DNA of 64,000 nucleotides from Candidatus Bathyarchaeia archaeon (GCA_035935655.1 DASYWW010000037.1:186001-250000); one strand, 5' to 3'. Counted from the first letter of the stretch, positions 8,036-17,884 are shown. The notes: generated by a model not told the origin, from the letters alone. A program made the numbers and translations.

Positions 8036-9211
8036 TTAAGTGTATTCGATCGTCTTGAATTCTTTTCTCAGCCGAGTGGCTGCCGAACGAACTTTACTCG
8101 GGTCCTCGCCCTTGTAGACTCTTAGGATCAACTCCGCAACTCTCTCCAACTCGCGCGGTTTCATTCCCCGGCGTGTAGATTCGTTAGTTCCGAGCCGGAT
8201 CCCGTGATCCACTATCATGTTTGCTTGCTCCAGCTTCTCCGAAAACCGTTTCACGCTCTCCTCGCCATTGATATCAAGGAAGACCTGGTGCGACTCGGTG
8301 AACCCGTAATCTGCGCATTTGACCGGTAGACCTCCCTCGTGCAGCGCTTTGGCCAAAGCTTTCGCGTTTGCTATCACTTGAGGCGCATATTTCAATCCTC
8401 TACGGCGAACTTCGTCCAACGCCCATGTTAGAGCCGCGATTCTGTTCCAGTGTGCGTTATCGACCAAGCCTGGAAACTGTTGGTCTTTGACCCGCATCTT
8501 CAGTCGGTCAGTTCCGAGGATTATTCCTCCCTGAGGCCCAAAGAAGCTCTTGTGAGTGGAGCCAAGCATCAGGTCGGCACCCTCGTTCAGAGGACGCTGG
8601 AATTCGCCGCCCCCGATTAGGCCCAAGACATGGGACGCGTCGAAGGCAACTTGAGACTCAGCTGCCCGGCAGGCCTCGGATAGCTCCTTGACCGGATGAG
8701 GGAAGAGGAAGTAGGACTGGCCAAAAACGACGAGAGCGGGCTTCTCGTCCTCGATGAGCGCCTTGGTTTTTTCCACGTCAATATTCATTCGTTCAGAATC
8801 GTACGGGAAAAACAGATTCTTCACGTTGACGAACGGAGGATAACCTCGGGTCCCAAGCCCGTCATAACCACCGTTAGAAGGATCGACAGTGAGGATCGAG
8901 CTTCCAGGTTTCGTGAGGGTCGAGACCATTATCATGTCCGCAATGTGTCCGGAGAGCGGTCGGAGGCTTGCCCAGTCAGATCCGAAGACCTCGCATGCTA
9001 GCTTCTCACCGAGGACCTCTAGCTCGTCGATGAAGCGCGTCCCCTTGTAGAACCCGTCCCACGCAGTATAGCGATGGCCCATATCATTCGTGAGAAGTTG
9101 GCGAACCGTGGGGCTGGTTACGTTTTCAGATGGGATGAGGTTGAGGCATTCTTCCGCGCGCCAGCGTTGATGCTCGTCAACGATCTTTCTGATCTGGGAC
9201 GCGTAGGACGT
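8036..9211 (-). CDS. glyA: Serine hydroxymethyltransferase, apparent ACG start
   Basis: PLP enzyme that interconverts serine and glycine using a tetrahydrofolate or tetrahydromethanopterin carrier. PLP lysine lies in GSTHKSFFGPQGG; FDASHVLGLIGGG holds the PLP-binding Asp/His. The first ATG is at 9082, but family homology runs 43 residues further upstream: IRKIVDEHQRWR, NLIPSENVTSP (with the conserved catalytic Glu) and RQLLTNDMGHRY. That extension has no ATG, GTG or TTG; an in-frame TAG lies at 9224-9226 and the best initiator is ACG at 9211-9209, preceded by an AGGGT stretch. With ACG the protein is 391 residues. It lies 20 bases downstream of rpsK on the same strand. Confidence 0.85.
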   Translation of the reverse strand, partial: TSYASQIRKIVDEHQRWRAEECLNLIPSENVTSPTVRQLLTNDMGHRYTAWDGFYKGTRFIDELEVLGEKLACEVFGSDWASLRPLSGHIADMIMVSTLTKPGSSILTVDPSNGGYDGLGTRGYPPFVNVKNLFFPYDSERMNIDVEKTKALIEDEKPALVVFGQSYFLFPHPVKELSEACRAAESQVAFDASHVLGLIGGGEFQRPLNEGADLMLGSTHKSFFGPQGGIILGTDRLKMRVKDQQFPGLVDNAHWNRIAALTWALDEVRRRGLKYAPQVIANAKALAKALHEGGLPVKCADYGFTESHQVFLDINGEESVKRFSEKLEQANMIVDHGIRLGTNESTRRGMKPRELERVAELILRVYKGEDPSKVRSAATRLRKEFKTIEYT

Positions 9212-9231
9212 TGAAAGTCTACCCTAGTTGA

Positions 9232-9639
9232 CTAGACTCTTCGGCCGCGTCGACCGCCAGGCCTTCGGGTCCCATCGTGAGGCACAGGTGTCACGTCTTC
9301 TATTCGGCCGATCCTGAAACCGTGACGGGCGAGCATTCTGATAGCGGCTTGCGCTCCGGGCCCAGGGGTTCTGGCACCGTGTCCACCAGGAGCTCTTACT
9401 CGAATATGAAGAGAAGTAATTCCCTTGTCTTTCGCGGTCTTTGCGGCTGCTGCAGCAGCTTGCATCGCGGCGTATGGCGTTCCTTGGAGTCTGTCTGCCT
9501 TCACATGTTGTCCTCCCGCGCTTCGGGATATTGTCTCCGCGCCAGTAAGGTCTGTTATGTGGACCATGGTGTTGTTGAAGGATGAGTAGATGTGGGCTAT
9601 CCCCCATCTGTCCGCCGGTGCCTTAGCCTTCTCCGCCAT
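9232..9639 (-). CDS. rpsK: Small ribosomal subunit protein uS11
   Basis: 135 residues with the invariant uS11 blocks: [68 protein letters not shown], and the arginine-rich tail [11 protein letters not shown]. It contacts 16S rRNA in the platform region of the small subunit. In many archaea it sits with uS13 and uS4 before rpoD; here it is upstream of glyA without those partners. It is divergent from polB, with a 73-base shared promoter region. ATG start at 9639. Confidence 0.95.
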   Translation of the reverse strand: MAEKAKAPADRWGIAHIYSSFNNTMVHITDLTGAETISRSAGGQHVKADRLQGTPYAAMQAAAAAAKTAKDKGITSLHIRVRAPGGHGARTPGPGAQAAIRMLARHGFRIGRIEDVTPVPHDGTRRPGGRRGRRV

Positions 9640-9712
9640 GCAGATTTACCTGATAGATTGGGGCTTGACCCTTACGCGAATTTAAACTCTCCTTGGAAGA
9701 GTTCATCCGAAC

Positions 9713-12052
9713 TTGAAACTTGACTTCTGGCTCCTAGACCTCAACCACGAGGCTCGGGAGGGCAAGTCTGCCATCTGGCTCTGGGGATTAACCCACGACA
9801 ACAAACGAGTCCTGATCATAGACTCCAACTTTCAACCCTATTTCTATCTCCAGCCGAAAAAAGGCCAGGATATCGGTCAACTCAAAGAGACAATTGAGAG
9901 GGAGAAGCCCCACCCATCTGTTGAAAGAGTGGTCGTTGAAAAGGGAAAACGCCTCGGCGAAGAGAAACGGGTTCTCAAAGTGTTCTGCAAAGACCCTGAT
10001 ACTTTGGAAAAGTGCGCCAGAGAATGTGTAAAGCAGCTTGGCGTAGAGGCGAGCTTTGAGGACAAGCTTCGCTATTCGATAAAGTACCAGATCGAGTTCG
10101 AGATCAGACCCTGCCAATGGTACAGCGTCGAAGGAATAGAGTCTAGCATAGATTCGGCAATATATCATGTGGATAGGATCTTGGAAGCAAAGGGGCATCC
10201 GGCTTCTATCCCGAGAGAAAACTCCCCCAAGCTCCGACTCCTCTCCTTCATTATCCTAGCCGTCAGTCCGACAGGTTCTCCAAGCCCGCTTAGGGATCCC
10301 GTAAGACTTGTCGCATGGAAGAACTGCGATCGTCCAGCCGCTACCATTCAAACAGAGAAAAAGTCCGACGAAGAAATAATCGATGGAATTTCACATGTCC
10401 ATCAGAAATATGACCCTGACGTTGTCTTCACGTTTGGCGGGAACACATTCGATTGGTCCTACCTGGTCAAACGAGCGAGTAACACGAATGCGAAGCTTTC
10501 CGTCGGAAGGGACAACGGTCCAGCACGCCAGAGCCTCTATGGCCACTTCTCCCTTACCGGACGTGCAAATGTCGATTTGCTTGATTTCTCATCTGACCTC
10601 TATGATGTCAAGATCAAGACCGTGGAAAACGTTGCAGGGTATCTCGGAGTCGAAGCAACAACTCCAACGATTGATGAGACAGAATACTACGATCGCTGGA
10701 TTGGTAGGGATCACCCGGCGCTAGTTGAACAGATGAGGAGACAGGCAACTTCAATATTCGATGTCGGAGAAGACGCGCTCGACTACACGCTCCAGCTCTC
10801 CAACCTCTCGGCGCTCCCACCAGACCAGGTTCTAGCCGCGGCAGTCGGGTTCAGAGTTGACAACTACCTTATGATGGAGGCCCACAAACTCGGCGAACTG
10901 ATACCAGCTAGAAACGAACTGAACATCGTCCCCTACAAAGGCGCAATTGTCCTCGAGCCAAGCGTAGGTTTACACGACAAAGTTGCGGTAGTCGACTTCT
11001 CGGCAATGTATCCAAGCCTCATGGTCAAGTACAACATTTCTCCTGACACTCTTGTCAACACGGGAGGCGATGACATCTTTGAGGTTCCAGAGGTCGGACA
11101 TCATTTCCGTAAGAGCCCTCCAGGGTTTTACAAGATCGTTTTAAGTCAGCTCATCGCGAGCCGACAGGGGGCGAGAAGAGAAGCCGCTAAGACACCACGA
11201 GGAACTCCCGAGCACAAGATTCTGAAGGCGCGTGAGAAGGCGACCAAGGTCATCACCAACGCAACCTATGGCTACGCGGGTTGGGCAGGGTCCAGGTGGT
11301 ATTCTCGAGAGGTCGCAGAATCCGCAGCCGCCCTTGGACGCGATACCATCAACAAATCCATCGATATCGCCAAGAGTCTCGGGCTCAAGGTCCTGTATGG
11401 GGACACAGACAGTCTCTTTATCGAGTACGAAGAGAAACTCGTCAATCAATTCATCAAAGAGATTGACGAGATATTAGGACTGGAAATTAGTCTGGGACAG
11501 ATGTACAAGCGAATCCTGTTCACTGAGGCTAAGAAAAAGTACGCTGGACTATTGGACGATGGCGAACTTGACGTTGTTGGAATGGAAGCTATCAGGGGAG
11601 ACTGGTCTAATCTTGCCAGAAATGTTCAGAACGAGGTTCTCAGACTTGTGCTTCAAGACGGCAATCCGGCGAGAGCGCAGTCGTACGTTACGAGTTTGGT
11701 TGTGGACCTGGAATCCGCGAAGGTCCCAAAGTCTTCGCTGGTGATATGGAAGACTTTGACCAAACGACCGGATGATTATGAGGTTAACGCTCCCCATGTG
11801 GAGGTGGCTCGGAAGATGGCGAAAGAAGGCTGGCCGGTAACCGTAGGAGACAAGGTTGGCTTCATCATCACAAAGAGGCCAGGGAAACTCTACCAGAAGG
11901 CGGAGCCGCACTTCAAAGTCTCACTAGAGCAGGTGGATTACGAATACTATGTCCACAATCAGATTGTTCCGGCTGCGGCTAGGGTTCTAGAAGTCTTTGG
12001 AATAGCTGAGAAAGATTTGGTCGGGCCGAGTCGCAGTCAGGTCAGTTTGTAA
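9713..12052 (+). CDS. polB: Family B DNA polymerase with degenerate 3'-5' exonuclease motifs
   Basis: 779 residues, TTG start. The polymerase domain is intact: motif A DFSAMYPS (about 427), motif B around KVITNATYGY (about 511-522), and motif C YGDTDS (about 562). The exonuclease domain is not: where ExoI normally has DIE after a LRxLSF strand, this protein has IIL (residues 180-182), and the ExoIII Y-x-x-x-D motif reads YTLQL with the Asp lost. ExoII (GGNTFDW) keeps its Asn/Asp. It should synthesise DNA but probably does not proofread. Its 3' end overlaps the convergent dnaG by 11 bases. Confidence 0.9.
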   Translation: MKLDFWLLDLNHEAREGKSAIWLWGLTHDNKRVLIIDSNFQPYFYLQPKKGQDIGQLKETIEREKPHPSVERVVVEKGKRLGEEKRVLKVFCKDPDTLEKCARECVKQLGVEASFEDKLRYSIKYQIEFEIRPCQWYSVEGIESSIDSAIYHVDRILEAKGHPASIPRENSPKLRLLSFIILAVSPTGSPSPLRDPVRLVAWKNCDRPAATIQTEKKSDEEIIDGISHVHQKYDPDVVFTFGGNTFDWSYLVKRASNTNAKLSVGRDNGPARQSLYGHFSLTGRANVDLLDFSSDLYDVKIKTVENVAGYLGVEATTPTIDETEYYDRWIGRDHPALVEQMRRQATSIFDVGEDALDYTLQLSNLSALPPDQVLAAAVGFRVDNYLMMEAHKLGELIPARNELNIVPYKGAIVLEPSVGLHDKVAVVDFSAMYPSLMVKYNISPDTLVNTGGDDIFEVPEVGHHFRKSPPGFYKIVLSQLIASRQGARREAAKTPRGTPEHKILKAREKATKVITNATYGYAGWAGSRWYSREVAESAAALGRDTINKSIDIAKSLGLKVLYGDTDSLFIEYEEKLVNQFIKEIDEILGLEISLGQMYKRILFTEAKKKYAGLLDDGELDVVGMEAIRGDWSNLARNVQNEVLRLVLQDGNPARAQSYVTSLVVDLESAKVPKSSLVIWKTLTKRPDDYEVNAPHVEVARKMAKEGWPVTVGDKVGFIITKRPGKLYQKAEPHFKVSLEQVDYEYYVHNQIVPAAARVLEVFGIAEKDLVGPSRSQVSL

Positions 12053-13319
12053 TTGTAGGGCCTGGACTGAATGAGGATAGATCGCTAAGCGTCATTACGT
12101 TAACGTTAGATGGTTTCTTGGCTCCATCGGATACTCTGTCGCCGATGACGAATCGGATATTCTTGCCCGCTGCAATGTCCAACAGTCTCTGCGTGACAAC
12201 TCCGTCGAAAAGGATCAAGTGCGCGTTCTCTACACTGGGGATCTTCTCGGCTAGCTCGCTGACGGGCATCCGGGACAGCTCTTTGCCTGCCTCGTCGAAT
12301 ATTACTGCCTCCAGAGTTCCGCGGAGGTCTTTCGCGGCTTCAACCACCGTTGGTGAAAGACTGGGTCGCGGGATAGGTGGTGCTTCAATTCGCGGTTCAG
12401 AGGGACCGTAGCCTCTTTCGTAGGGCCGCTCGTATCGCTCCTGCCTTTCAGGTCGCTCCTGGCGAGCGAATTGTGGTCTCTCTTGCCTCTCAACTGGTCT
12501 AGCGAGGTTGATTGGGACTTTTTCGCGGAGCGCTTTCATTATCTCCTTTGGCGTGAGTTCTTCCACCTCTTTCCCAAAGGATGCGCGTGCGACGTAGTCT
12601 ATGTCTGCGACTTGTTGTAGTTCTTTGAGGATTAGGTCTCCTGCTCTGTCCCCATCGAGGAAGGCCGTGACTTCCTTGTCCTTGGTGAGCTTGATGACGG
12701 TTTCAGGAACCTTGGTGCCGTTGAGTGCGATTACGTTCTTGATGCCGACCTTCATTAGGAGAATGACATCTGCCCTTCCTTCAACCACGATCAACGAGCC
12801 GCTCTCGACTTCAGGACCGGCTGGCAGCTTCTCGGGACCATACTCGATGAGATCGACTCCTCGAAGCGAAGATGCGACCTCCTTGACGACCTCTTCCGTG
12901 CTGGGGGATGATTCGACTACCCATTTACGTAGAATGTCTTTCGCCTTGGTTAGGATCGCGTTTCTCTTTTCCTCGCGAACATCTTCGACCTTTTCCAGTG
13001 TAATCTTGGCTTCGCAAGGTCCGATTCTGTCCACACTCTCAATAGCCGCCGCGATAATTGCTGTTGAAACTTTGTCTAGGCTTGAGGGGATTACGATCGA
13101 CCCTGTTGTCTTGTCGCGTTTGGAATCGAGATTGATCTCGATTCGTCCTATTCTTCCAGATTTTTGCAGTTCTCTAAGATCTAGATCGGGGCCGAACAGT
13201 CCCTCTGTTTGTCCAAAAACTGCGCCGACAACGTCCGGTTTTTCGACAACGCCTTGAACGTCGAAGTGTGCTTTTACTATGTATTTTGTAGTCGTAGCGT
13301 ACTGTGATTGTTCAACCAT
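12042..13319 (-). CDS. dnaG: DnaG-type TOPRIM primase (archaeal)
   Basis: A 425-residue archaeal DnaG. TOPRIM motifs: LIVVEGRADV (178-185) with the catalytic Glu, then FLDGDRAGD (221-228) with the DxD pair. A linker of about 45 residues rich in Arg, Glu and Pro (from about 285) joins a C-terminal domain unlike the bacterial one. Archaeal DnaG has weak primase activity and associates with the exosome in some species. Convergent overlap with polB is compact; a strong GGAGGT ribosome-binding site precedes the ATG. Confidence 0.93.
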   Translation of the reverse strand: MVEQSQYATTTKYIVKAHFDVQGVVEKPDVVGAVFGQTEGLFGPDLDLRELQKSGRIGRIEINLDSKRDKTTGSIVIPSSLDKVSTAIIAAAIESVDRIGPCEAKITLEKVEDVREEKRNAILTKAKDILRKWVVESSPSTEEVVKEVASSLRGVDLIEYGPEKLPAGPEVESGSLIVVEGRADVILLMKVGIKNVIALNGTKVPETVIKLTKDKEVTAFLDGDRAGDLILKELQQVADIDYVARASFGKEVEELTPKEIMKALREKVPINLARPVERQERPQFARQERPERQERYERPYERGYGPSEPRIEAPPIPRPSLSPTVVEAAKDLRGTLEAVIFDEAGKELSRMPVSELAEKIPSVENAHLILFDGVVTQRLLDIAAGKNIRFVIGDRVSDGAKKPSNVNVMTLSDLSSFSPGPTITN

Positions 13320-13328
13320 GAAAGTTTA

Positions 13329-13334
13329 ACCTCC
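13329..13334 (-). promoter_or_regulatory. Shine-Dalgarno site of dnaG
   Basis: The minus strand reads GGAGGT, nine bases before the dnaG ATG at 13319. It is the clearest consensus ribosome-binding site in the window and shows that anti-SD pairing operates in this organism, which supports the weaker SD-like stretches used to argue for ACG starts elsewhere. Confidence 0.7.
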
Positions 13335-13509
13335 ATAACTCATTACCTTCTTTCTGATACCTTCTCTTTTCGATTTGTAAGCGTTAATGCTTGAGAGCGT
13401 AAGAGCCCGTTCCCTAGTATTAAAGCCCGTCTCCAGCCATGACAATTATCGATATTGCTAGTTATGTCTAAAAGACACCATTCTCAATCCTTGAGCCCGA
13501 TGTGTTAAC

Positions 13510-14547
13510 ATGCCGAAGCCAGCTACCCGGGTTGGAGTAAACGGGTTCGGTGTCATCGGCAAGCGGGTCGCCGAGGCCGTGTCGAAACAGAAGGACATGA
13601 AACTCATTGGCATCTCTGACGTCGTAGCGGATTATCGTGTGAAGATGGGGCAGAAGAAGAATTTCGCGATATACAGTTCCATTCCCGAGAAACTTCCCGA
13701 TATGAAAAAGGCGGGAATAGAAGTTTCAGGAGTTCTAGAGGACCTGATCAAGAGGGTTGACGTCATGATCGATTGCACCCCCGCAGGGCTAGGCGCAAAG
13801 AACAAGGCCCAATACGATAAGTTGGGTGTCAAGTCGGTTTTCCAAGGCGGCGAGAAACACGATCTGACAGGATCATCATTCGTCGCGCAGTGCAACTACG
13901 AGGAGAATCTGAACAGGAACGCCACCCGGGTCGTAAGTTGCAATACCACCGGAATCTGCAGAACCATCGGAGCATTGCAGAAAGGGCTAGGCGTGAGAAA
14001 AGCAAGGGTTGTCGTGTTCCGCAGGGGAACCGACCCATGGGAGAGCCACAAGAACGGACTTATCAACACTGTCGTCCCCGAGGCTCATATTCCATCGCAT
14101 CAAGGACCTGACGCGCAGACCGTTCTTCCCAAACTTGACATTACAACAATGGCTGCGAAAGGACCCTTCACTATCGGCCATCTCCACTTCGCAATGGTTC
14201 AGCTGAAGAACGACCCCGAGAGAAAGGATGTCTTGAAGGTCTTGAAGAATGCACCTCGGTTGGCACCTGTTAGGACGACTGATGGAGTTGACAGCATGAA
14301 TGCTGTGGCAGAAATGATGCGAGACATGCATAGAGCTAGGGCCGACATGTGGGAAGTAGCCTACTGGGAGGACATACTCAACGTCACAGACGGCGAGGCC
14401 AATCTCGTCTACCAAGTTCACAATGAAAGCGTTGTAGTTCCCGAGAACGTTGATGCGATAAGAGCGCTTACTGGCCTTGAAACTGAGGGCAGGAGATCGA
14501 TTGCGAAGACTGACGAGGCCCTGGGCATCACTAACAAGTTCCTTTGA
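13510..14547 (+). CDS. gap: Archaeal glyceraldehyde-3-phosphate dehydrogenase (type II)
   Basis: 345 residues. The N-terminal VGVNGFGVIGKRVAEAV binds NAD(P), and VSCNTTGICRTIGAL contains the catalytic cysteine. The sequence follows the archaeal family, not the bacterial GAPDH-I family. It interconverts glyceraldehyde 3-phosphate and 1,3-bisphosphoglycerate in lower glycolysis or gluconeogenesis. ATG start at 13510; the 190-base upstream region is shared with divergent dnaG and contains A/T-rich stretches that may hold promoters for both. No partner glycolytic genes adjoin. Confidence 0.93.
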   Translation: MPKPATRVGVNGFGVIGKRVAEAVSKQKDMKLIGISDVVADYRVKMGQKKNFAIYSSIPEKLPDMKKAGIEVSGVLEDLIKRVDVMIDCTPAGLGAKNKAQYDKLGVKSVFQGGEKHDLTGSSFVAQCNYEENLNRNATRVVSCNTTGICRTIGALQKGLGVRKARVVVFRRGTDPWESHKNGLINTVVPEAHIPSHQGPDAQTVLPKLDITTMAAKGPFTIGHLHFAMVQLKNDPERKDVLKVLKNAPRLAPVRTTDGVDSMNAVAEMMRDMHRARADMWEVAYWEDILNVTDGEANLVYQVHNESVVVPENVDAIRALTGLETEGRRSIAKTDEALGITNKFL

Positions 14548-14682
14548 TCAGATACAGACTGAAGACTCAGCGGGCTGAAACTCAAATCGTCTCGTCTCTT
14601 CGATAGTTTAGCCCAACGTCGACATTTTCAAGTCAAATATAGCGGTTGAACTGCTGATCGGAGTTTCTAGCCTCGGAGACCA

Positions 14683-16197
14683 TTGCAATTGGACTTGCGC
14701 GAAAATGACGCTAAGGTTCTGAAGACTCTCCGTGAGACTGGCGGGACGGCCTCTGTCGAAGAAATAGTCCAGAAAACTGGGTTAGCCGATGCTGCAGTTG
14801 CTCGTGCTTCACTCACATTATCGGAACTGGGTCTAGCCAAGGAACAGACAACAAGAACAACTGAGATATTTTGCACTGAAGAGGGACATGATTACCTCGC
14901 TAACGGTCTGCCTGAGCGAAGGGTCGCCAGGGTTGTCTATGAAGCAGGGGGAAAACTCTCGATCAGCGAAGCCGTTGAGGAAGCGGGTTTACCCCTCGAC
15001 TTTGTCTCAATAGTTACTGGTTGGATTGCCCGCAAAGGCTGGGGAAGAATTGAGAAAACGAGCTCAGGTGCGTCCCTATTGGTGTCGAAGAACCCGCCCA
15101 AAGACGAGGATGAGGAGGTGCTTGAGAGAGTTGGTCAGGTAAGTATTCCAATAGATGAGTTGCCGAGCAACCTGAAACAAGCGGCCGAAAGACTGCTCAA
15201 GAGAAACATCCTCGCCTGGAAGGAGCGGGTACAACGGAAGCTGCAGATCACACCTCGAGGATTGAAGACGATTCCGACCGAAACGCCTACCGACGAGGTC
15301 AGCGCTCTAACGAGCGAGATGATTCTATCGGGAGACTGGGAAAGGGTCCACCTTCGATCTTACAATGTCTCCTCTCCTGTCCCTCCAATCAATCCCGGAA
15401 AATATCATCCATATTTGAGATTCTTACGTATGGTCAAACGGAAACTCGTAGCTCTTGGTTTCACAGAGGCTGTTGGACCTCTAGTCGAGACTGCCTTCAT
15501 CAATGACGACTGCCTCTACATGCCGCAAGATCATCCAGCGAGAGAGATACACGATCTCTACTATCTGAAACGTCCATCCAAGGCGAGCCTGGAGCCTTGG
15601 AGGGATATAGTGGAAAAAGTTGCCCAAACGCACGAGAACGGATGGAAGACAGGGTCCACCGGTTGGGGCTACAAGTATTCGAAAGAAGAAGCTTCCAAAC
15701 TCGTCCTTCGCAGCCACGGAACTGCCCTGAGCGTTCGGTCGATGATATCTGAGGACCTAAGGATCCCTGGCAAGTACTTCGCCATCGCGAGATGTTTCCG
15801 CCCTGAGCTTCTAGATAGAACCCATTTGACAGAGTTCAACCAGGCTGAGGGAATAGTTCTCGATCCCATTCTCAGCCTCCGGAACCTACTCGGGGTCTTG
15901 GAGATGTTCGCCCGCGAAGTAGCAGGAGCTGACAAGGTACGTTTCAAGCCGGACTACTTCCCATTTACAGAACCCAGTGTCGAGTTGCAAGCCTACAAGG
16001 AGGGGTATGGTTGGATGGAATTCGGCGGCAGTGGAATATTCAGACCGGAAGTGACAGAACCCCTCGGCATCAAAGTTCCCGTGATCGCATGGGGACTTGG
16101 AATCGATAGGCTCTACATGATGCACCAGCAGATCCAGGACATTAGACAGCTCTTCACGACAGACCTCGAATGGATAAGACAGCAGAAGGTGGGCTAG
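14683..16197 (+). CDS. pheS: Phenylalanyl-tRNA synthetase alpha subunit
   Basis: 504 residues, TTG start. The N-terminal 100 residues are winged-helix DNA/tRNA-binding-like domains (VEEIVQKTGLADAAVARASL). The class II catalytic core includes motif 2-like YFAIARCFRPE, HLTEFNQAEGI and motif 3 GLGIDRLYMM. It forms the alpha2-beta2 PheRS with pheT, which follows immediately, charging tRNA-Phe. pheS, pheT and trpS lie in one compact plus-strand run. Confidence 0.95.
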   Translation: MQLDLRENDAKVLKTLRETGGTASVEEIVQKTGLADAAVARASLTLSELGLAKEQTTRTTEIFCTEEGHDYLANGLPERRVARVVYEAGGKLSISEAVEEAGLPLDFVSIVTGWIARKGWGRIEKTSSGASLLVSKNPPKDEDEEVLERVGQVSIPIDELPSNLKQAAERLLKRNILAWKERVQRKLQITPRGLKTIPTETPTDEVSALTSEMILSGDWERVHLRSYNVSSPVPPINPGKYHPYLRFLRMVKRKLVALGFTEAVGPLVETAFINDDCLYMPQDHPAREIHDLYYLKRPSKASLEPWRDIVEKVAQTHENGWKTGSTGWGYKYSKEEASKLVLRSHGTALSVRSMISEDLRIPGKYFAIARCFRPELLDRTHLTEFNQAEGIVLDPILSLRNLLGVLEMFAREVAGADKVRFKPDYFPFTEPSVELQAYKEGYGWMEFGGSGIFRPEVTEPLGIKVPVIAWGLGIDRLYMMHQQIQDIRQLFTTDLEWIRQQKVG

Positions 16198-16198
16198 A

Positions 16199-17884
16199 AC
16201 GCCTTCAGTCCAATTCTCTCTAACGGATCTTGAGGATCTTCTTGGACAGAAGGTGCCCCGGGACGAAGACGGGCTCAACGAGATCCTCGCTTATGTCAAG
16301 GGCGATGTGGAATCTCTTGACGAACAGAACGATAGCGTCAGCATCGAAGTAAAGGACAGCAACCATCCAGATATCTGGTCAGTCGAGGGAATCGCACGCG
16401 CCCTTAGAACTCACCTCGGAATCGCTAAACCCAAGGCTCCAATACTTTCCGGAAAATCTGGCCTGAGTGTCACAGTAGATCGTAGACTGGGGCCGATTCG
16501 GCCCTTCATAGCGACATCCATCGTGAAGAATGTCAAGCCCAGCGAGAACGCTCTGAAGAGCTGGATAAGCCTACAAGAAAAAATGGACCTCACTTATGGG
16601 AGAAAGAGGAAACGCGCGTCAATCGGATTCTACTGGGCCGACCTGGTTAAGTCGCCTCTTGGCTACACAGTGGCCAACCCCGACGGCACATCTTTCGTCC
16701 CCTTAGGCTCAACCGAGAAGATGACGCTTCGAGAGATTGTACAGAAACATCCTAAGGGAATCGAGTACGGTGAAATAATCTCATCCTTCAAAGACTGGCC
16801 ACTACTGGAAGACGACGAGCGCAAGATTCTCTCTCTACCTCCGATCATCAACTCGAACGACCTCGGCAAGATAACCTCAGACACGAAGAATATCCTCGTA
16901 GAAGTCACGGGGACGAATATCGATACAGTAGGCAATACGCTGAAAATAGTTGTGGCCGCCCTCGCTGAGAGAGGAGGCAAGATCTACGGCTGCACTCAAA
17001 ACTACGCCAATAAGCCCGCTAAACCCGTAATCACGCCTGACCTGACATCTAGCTTCAAAGAATTGTCTGTTAGTTACGCTAACAGACTACTCGGGGCCAC
17101 ATTCAAACCATCTGAGATGATGCGATCTCTCGTGAGAGCGGGTCATCCAGCTCGACAAGTAAGTAAGGACGCGTTGCGCGTGGAAAGCCTCTGCTACCGC
17201 ATCGACATCATGCATCAAGTCGATCTCGTGGAGGATCTTGCGATTGCGCTAGACATCAACAAACTGGATCCCGAATGGCCGAGAATCTGGACTCTTGGTG
17301 GACTCGCACCCGAAACTGATAGACATGAGATCCTTGCAGAGGCAATGATCGGACTGGGATACCAAGAGATCCTGACCTACAGTCTGACATCCCCAGAAGT
17401 CTTCGTTAACAAAATGGGCATAGGAAAGGAAACTTACGCGGAGCTAATGAATCCGAAGATGTCCACGCACACAGCGATGAGAAGCTGGCTTCTCCCGAGC
17501 ATTCTCAATCTGCTCAAGGACAACACTCATGTCGATTATCCTCAGAGAGTCTTCGAGATTGGACCATGCATTCTTGTCAAGGAGAATGGCGAGGATCAGA
17601 CGGAGACTCGATACAAGATCGCCGCGGTAACAATTCACACAGCGGCTGGTTTCACTGAGATGCGATCCTGCCTCGACACACTCCTTGGAAGCATCGGGGT
17701 CAAGTTCGAAGTCGTACCTACCATTCATCCAAGCTTTCTTGAGGGACGAACAGGGGAGGTAATGTCAGGGCAAAAGCGGCTGGGAGTAGTTGGCGAATTG
17801 CACCCTGAGATAATTCGTACGTGGGGCCTGAGTCTTCCCATGGCAGCATTCGAGCTGGAGATCCCACCAATGGCGGTCGGGTAA
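16199..17884 (+). CDS. pheT: Phenylalanyl-tRNA synthetase beta subunit, apparent ACG start
   Basis: Archaeal PheT with B3/B4 and B5 regions (SYANRLLGATFKPSEMMRSL) and a class II-like core lacking catalysis (YQEILTYSLTSPEVF). A GTG at 16253 would remove the N-terminus. In-frame translation upstream gives PSVQFSLTDLEDLLGQK, matching the M-P-x-V/I/F start typical of archaeal PheT, with ACG at 16199 in the Met position and no ATG/GTG/TTG between it and the preceding gene. A GGTGG stretch at the pheS end lies a few bases upstream. With ACG the protein is 561 residues, a usual family length, and starts one base after the pheS stop. Confidence 0.92.
   Translation, partial: TPSVQFSLTDLEDLLGQKVPRDEDGLNEILAYVKGDVESLDEQNDSVSIEVKDSNHPDIWSVEGIARALRTHLGIAKPKAPILSGKSGLSVTVDRRLGPIRPFIATSIVKNVKPSENALKSWISLQEKMDLTYGRKRKRASIGFYWADLVKSPLGYTVANPDGTSFVPLGSTEKMTLREIVQKHPKGIEYGEIISSFKDWPLLEDDERKILSLPPIINSNDLGKITSDTKNILVEVTGTNIDTVGNTLKIVVAALAERGGKIYGCTQNYANKPAKPVITPDLTSSFKELSVSYANRLLGATFKPSEMMRSLVRAGHPARQVSKDALRVESLCYRIDIMHQVDLVEDLAIALDINKLDPEWPRIWTLGGLAPETDRHEILAEAMIGLGYQEILTYSLTSPEVFVNKMGIGKETYAELMNPKMSTHTAMRSWLLPSILNLLKDNTHVDYPQRVFEIGPCILVKENGEDQTETRYKIAAVTIHTAAGFTEMRSCLDTLLGSIGVKFEVVPTIHPSFLEGRTGEVMSGQKRLGVVGELHPEIIRTWGLSLPMAAFELEIPPMAVG

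Noticed and set aside
12601-13257. Long plus-strand ORF of 218 codons
   Set aside because: Entirely antisense to dnaG, rich in Ser/Thr/Arg as expected for a shadow frame; no motif.
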